In this document: one piece after another, positions 5,973 to 8,602 of the stretch
Layout: the number at the start of each line of letters is the position of its first letter
How positions within the stretch are numbered: position 1 is the stretch's first letter
Assembly (NCBI GenBank): GCA_964386235.1
Contig: CAYLSH010000084.1
Coordinates: forward strand, 1-8,602
Direction: 5' to 3'
Source: RGIG8767 sp964386235
GTDB taxonomy: Bacteria; Bacillota; Clostridia; Lachnospirales; Lachnospiraceae
DNA: 8,602 nt
Position numbers and translations under genes: made by a program
Notes under the pieces: generated by a model
Seen by the model: only the letters and a program-made list of their open reading frames with translations
Told to the model about the DNA's origin: nothing
The model's database searches: none

Positions 5973-7247
5973 ATGGAAAGTATTCATGTGAAAGGGAGAA
6001 AACCGCTTAAGGGTGAAGTGACGATACAGGGATCTAAGAATGCGGTACTGCCCATTTTGGCGGCTACCATACTGACAAAAGGAAAATGCCGCCTGAAGAA
6101 TTGCCCGTGCATATCCGATGTGGAATGTATGTGTGAACTGCTCTTGAAAGTGGGCTGTTATGTTTTCCGGGAGGGTAGAGATCTGATCGTGGATACTTCC
6201 ACCATAAAAGGAACGGTTCTTTCGGGGGACGCGGTCAGCTGCATGCGTTCTTCCATTATTTTACTGGGTCCCATGCTTGCACGGTGTCAGGAGATCCGGA
6301 TCGATTATCCGGGTGGCTGTGTGATCGGGGAACGTCCCATTGATATGCATCTGGATCTGATAAAAAAGATGGGTGCGGCTCTTTTTGTGGAGGGTATGCA
6401 GATATCGGCAGAAGCAGAGCACCTGACAGGCGGGGAAATATCCCTTGCTTTTCCCAGTGTGGGTGCGACGGAAAACGGAATCCTGTGTGCGGTTCTGGCA
6501 AAGGGAAAAACCGTTTTGAAAGGATGTGCCAGGGAACCGGAGATTGTACACCTGTGTCATTTTTTACAGTCGGCAGGTGCCAAAATAAAGGGAATCGGAG
6601 AAGGCAGGCTGGAGATAGAAGGTGTCAAACGCCTGTATCCGGTTGAATACGAAGTGCCGGCAGACCGGATTGTGGCCGGAACCTATCTGTTTTCGACGGT
6701 GGCAGCAGGCGGGGAGATTTCTTTGGTAAATGCACCGGTGGAGGAAATGAGCGCTGCGGTAGATGCAGCAACGCAAATGGGAGCCGAGGTTTTTGCAACC
6801 GGTACTCACATGACCGTTGTACAAAAAGCAAGACCTGCGGCGGTTGATATGATAAAAACAAATGTGTATCCGGGATTTCCGACGGATCTGCAATCGCTTC
6901 TGATGGTGGCACTGGCATGCGCCGAAGGAGAAAGCATTCTGGAAGAAACTATTTTTTCGGACCGTTTTAAAATAGCAAAGGAATTAAACCGGATGGGTGC
7001 GGATATCCGGATTCGTGATAAATGTGCATATATAAAAGGAAGAGAGACGCTTGTGGCAGGAGACCTTTTCGCAAAAGATCTGCGTGGCGGAGCGGCACTG
7101 GTGCTTGCCGGCATCTGCGCAGAAGGTGAAAGCAGAATCCACGACTGTCATTATATCGAACGCGGATATGAGGACATCTGCGGAGATTATCGTAAACTGG
7201 GCGTGACAATAGGAAAAACAGGCAGGACAGCAATTGGGCAATCGTAA
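5973..7247 (+). CDS. murA: UDP-N-acetylglucosamine 1-carboxyvinyltransferase
   Basis: MurA transfers enolpyruvate from PEP to UDP-GlcNAc, the first committed step of peptidoglycan synthesis, in the cytoplasm. The 424 residues match the usual length. Lys22-Asn23 in Q-G-S-K-N-A are the conserved substrate-binding pair. Cys116 in P-G-G-C-V-I-G-E-R-P is the catalytic cysteine, the residue attacked by fosfomycin, so the enzyme is predicted to be of the fosfomycin-sensitive type. G-F-P-T-D-L-Q-S carries the catalytic aspartate, and D-L-R-G-G-A-A-L near the end holds the conserved arginine. The alternating beta-alpha repeats of the two-lobed fold are visible throughout. The ATG at 5973 has GGAAGG six bases upstream. 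The 3' end overlaps divIB by 14 bases. Firmicutes often carry two MurA paralogues; this is the one in the dcw cluster. Confidence 0.97.
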   Translation: MESIHVKGRKPLKGEVTIQGSKNAVLPILAATILTKGKCRLKNCPCISDVECMCELLLKVGCYVFREGRDLIVDTSTIKGTVLSGDAVSCMRSSIILLGPMLARCQEIRIDYPGGCVIGERPIDMHLDLIKKMGAALFVEGMQISAEAEHLTGGEISLAFPSVGATENGILCAVLAKGKTVLKGCAREPEIVHLCHFLQSAGAKIKGIGEGRLEIEGVKRLYPVEYEVPADRIVAGTYLFSTVAAGGEISLVNAPVEEMSAAVDAATQMGAEVFATGTHMTVVQKARPAAVDMIKTNVYPGFPTDLQSLLMVALACAEGESILEETIFSDRFKIAKELNRMGADIRIRDKCAYIKGRETLVAGDLFAKDLRGGAALVLAGICAEGESRIHDCHYIERGYEDICGDYRKLGVTIGKTGRTAIGQS

Positions 7248-8052
7248 AAAAGTAAAAAAGAAGAAAAAACAAAAACAGAATACACTTTATCTGCCAAAAC
7301 ACGAACCGTTTTATGCGGGTCTGATGGAGAAAACGGGTTACTATCTGAAAAAGTGGGGAATTCCTTTGTTCATTCTTGCGGTAATTGTGGCAGCCATCTT
7401 TGCCGTTACACAATTTTTTACAATTCATACCGTAATTGTAGAGGGCAATGTGCATTATTCGGATGAAGAAATTCAGGAGATGATATTAGGAGGCAGACTG
7501 GGACGTAATTCCATTTACCTGTCTCTGAAATATCATAACAAACAGATGGAAGATATTCCTTTTGTGGAGACCATGGATGTAAAGATTCTTTCCCCTACTT
7601 CCGTTAAGATCACGGTCTATGAAAAGAGCATGGCGGGGTTTGTGGAATACATGGGGCAGTATTTTTATTTTGATAAGGATGGGACGGTTGTGGAATCTTC
7701 GGATGTAAAAACCATGGGCGTTCCCCAGATCAAGGGACTGGCATTTGATCATATCGTTTTGCTGGAAAAACTGCCGGTGGAGGATGATACGATCTTTAAT
7801 CATATTCTGGATATCTCCCAGCTCCTTGATAAATACGGAATCAGTGCACAACAGATTTATTTTGACAAGAATTATGAGATCACGCTGTATTTTGATCAAT
7901 GCCGTATCAAATTGGGAAACACGGATTATATTGATGAAAAAATCATGAAATTAAAAATGATTCTTCCGGATATAGAAGGAAAGAAGGGCGTGCTCAGAAT
8001 GGAGAATTATCCTTCCCAGTCAGCAGATGTAACTTTTGAACTGGAAAAATAA
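7234..8052 (+). CDS. divIB: Cell-division protein DivIB/FtsQ
   Basis: DivIB (FtsQ) is a bitopic membrane protein that holds the divisome together with DivIC and FtsL. The 272 residues show a very lysine-rich cytoplasmic tail (1-40), one membrane segment (about 42-62) and a POTRA domain from about residue 64 (T-V-I-V-E-G-N-V-H-Y-S-D-E-E-I). A beta domain follows, containing P-T-S-V-K-I-T-V-Y-E-K, typical of the family. The start is taken as TTG at 7234, with AGGA at 7224-7227, inside the end of murA. The first ATG, at 7324, has no ribosome site and would delete the basic tail that normally precedes the membrane segment. The 14-base overlap suggests translational coupling to murA. Sequence conservation in this family is low, so the call leans on architecture and position between murA and ftsZ. 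Confidence 0.9.
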   Translation: MGNRKKVKKKKKQKQNTLYLPKHEPFYAGLMEKTGYYLKKWGIPLFILAVIVAAIFAVTQFFTIHTVIVEGNVHYSDEEIQEMILGGRLGRNSIYLSLKYHNKQMEDIPFVETMDVKILSPTSVKITVYEKSMAGFVEYMGQYFYFDKDGTVVESSDVKTMGVPQIKGLAFDHIVLLEKLPVEDDTIFNHILDISQLLDKYGISAQQIYFDKNYEITLYFDQCRIKLGNTDYIDEKIMKLKMILPDIEGKKGVLRMENYPSQSADVTFELEK

Positions 8053-8063
8053 TGAAAAAATCT

Positions 8064-8080
8064 GTTTTTTAAGAAAAAAC
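8064..8080. repeat. Short A/T inverted repeat after divIB
   Basis: GTTTTTT (8064-8070) and AAAAAAC (8074-8080) form a perfect 7-bp dyad around a three-base loop, 11 bases after the divIB stop. There is almost no G-C in the stem and no T run after it on the + strand, so I do not call it a terminator. Confidence 0.3.
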
Positions 8081-8103
8081 CTTTAGAATATTTGAAAAAA
8101 AGA

Positions 8104-8132
8104 TTGCGTAAAAACGAAAATGATTATATGAT
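8104..8132 (+). promoter_or_regulatory. ftsZ: Likely sigma-A promoter of ftsZ
   Basis: TTGCGT (8104-8109) and TATGAT (8127-8132) are separated by exactly 17 bp. The -10 matches consensus in five of six positions and the -35 keeps TTG. The 121-base AT-rich gap between divIB and ftsZ is the longest in the cluster, and the promoter sits about 40 bases before the ftsZ start. It would let ftsZ be expressed even if transcription from upstream is disturbed by the element. Confidence 0.6.
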
Positions 8133-8158
8133 AAAAAATAGGAATTTATGAGTGGATG

Positions 8159-8165
8159 AAGGAGG
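8159..8165 (+). promoter_or_regulatory. ftsZ: Ribosome binding site that decides the ftsZ start
   Basis: AAGGAGG lies 8 bases before the TTG at 8174. An in-frame ATG at 8156 sits at the upstream edge of this site and has only a weak AGGAA further upstream, so the TTG start is preferred. Confidence 0.8.
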
Positions 8166-8173
8166 AAGTACCT

Positions 8174-8602
8174 TTGTTAGAGATTAAGACAAGTGACGCA
8201 AGTTCCGGAGCCAAGATTTTAGTGGTTGGTGTAGGCGGCGCCGGTAACAATGCTGTGAATAGAATGATTGATGAAAGTATCAGCGGTGTAGATTTTATTG
8301 GAGTAAATACGGACAAGCAGGCTCTTTCTTTATGTAAGGCACCCAAGTTATTACAGATTGGTGAGAAACTGACCAAAGGTCTTGGTGCGGGTGCAAAGCC
8401 TGAGATCGGTGAAAAAGCAGCAGAAGAAAGTTATGATGAACTTTTAAATGCACTCCAGAATTACAACATGGTCTTTGTAACCTGTGGTATGGGAGGCGGT
8501 ACCGGAACGGGTGCTGCTCCGGTAGTAGCCAAGATTGCGAAGGATCTGGGTATTCTTACCGTTGGTGTTGTAACAAAGCCCTTCCGTTTTGAAGCAAGAG
8601 CA
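8174..8602 (+). CDS. ftsZ: Cell-division GTPase FtsZ, N-terminal part (runs off the window)
   Basis: FtsZ is the tubulin-like GTPase that polymerises into the ring at mid-cell and recruits the divisome. The 143 codons present cover roughly the first 40% of a typical protein. G-V-G-G-A-G-N-N-A-V-N-R-M (from residue 19) is the nucleotide-binding N-terminal block. G-V-N-T-D and the tubulin signature G-G-G-T-G-T-G-A-A-P (107-116) are intact. The start is the TTG at 8174, giving M-L-E-I-K-T. An ATG at 8156 would add six residues but lacks a good ribosome site. The frame is open to the last base. The gene follows divIB, as in many Firmicute dcw clusters, and has its own likely promoter. Confidence 0.97.
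   Translation, partial: MLEIKTSDASSGAKILVVGVGGAGNNAVNRMIDESISGVDFIGVNTDKQALSLCKAPKLLQIGEKLTKGLGAGAKPEIGEKAAEESYDELLNALQNYNMVFVTCGMGGGTGTGAAPVVAKIAKDLGILTVGVVTKPFRFEARA

Noticed and set aside
6967..7455. A 162-residue open frame on the minus strand across murA and divIB.
   Set aside because: Its cysteine-, histidine- and phenylalanine-rich composition is that of an antisense shadow; both + strand genes are well supported.
8055..8070. A6/T6 dyad (AAAAAA, TCTG, TTTTTT) just after divIB as an intrinsic terminator.
   Set aside because: The stem is only A-T pairs and would be too unstable to terminate. It is noted only as AT-rich intergenic structure.
8156..8602. ftsZ starting at ATG 8156.
   Set aside because: The strong AAGGAGG at 8159-8165 is placed for TTG 8174 and would lie inside this longer frame.

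Overview
The window looks like chromosome from a Clostridia-class Firmicute, most likely a Lachnospiraceae relative. This rests on the gene order of the division and cell-wall (dcw) cluster, the style of the FtsZ, FtsW and MurD proteins, strong AAGGAGG-type ribosome sites and TTG starts. I could run no database search, so the taxonomic call is inference.

Two regions differ in character. The left part (1 to about 2,655) is AT-rich and looks like the right-hand end of an integrated element. It holds the tail of an unrecognised reading frame with a weak terminator, an AT-rich stretch with no clear gene, a poorly defined small reading frame, and a 618-residue large serine recombinase as the last gene. 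The right part (about 2,656 to 8,602) is visibly richer in G+C. It reads as the second half of a dcw cluster: the 3' end of a class B penicillin-binding protein gene (SpoVD/FtsI type), then murD, ftsW, murA, divIB (ftsQ) and the first 143 codons of ftsZ, all on the + strand.

The main observation is the junction. Recognisable PBP sequence starts abruptly about 50 bases after the recombinase stop, at the residues that normally follow the transpeptidase SxN motif (S-C-N-P-V-F in relatives; only N-P-V-F is left here). The part encoding the membrane anchor, dimerisation domain and catalytic SxxK serine is absent from the window, and a stop codon closes the PBP frame just upstream. A recombinase gene abutting a precisely split host gene is the layout of skin-type elements, which interrupt sporulation genes such as sigK and are excised by a serine recombinase. 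If the PBP is SpoVD, whose role is in spore cortex synthesis, this is a candidate skin-like intervening element in spoVD. A plain prophage or conjugative element using spoVD as its attachment site is the alternative. The other half of the gene lies outside the window.

The dcw genes would work together. MurA makes the first committed peptidoglycan precursor and MurD adds D-glutamate. FtsW polymerises lipid II, normally with a class B PBP such as the one interrupted here. DivIB stabilises the divisome and FtsZ forms the ring. With the element in place, murD and the genes after it are cut off from any promoter upstream of the PBP gene, so they must use read-through from the element or internal promoters. 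One internal promoter is visible ahead of ftsZ. mraY, often found between spoVD and murD, is not there.
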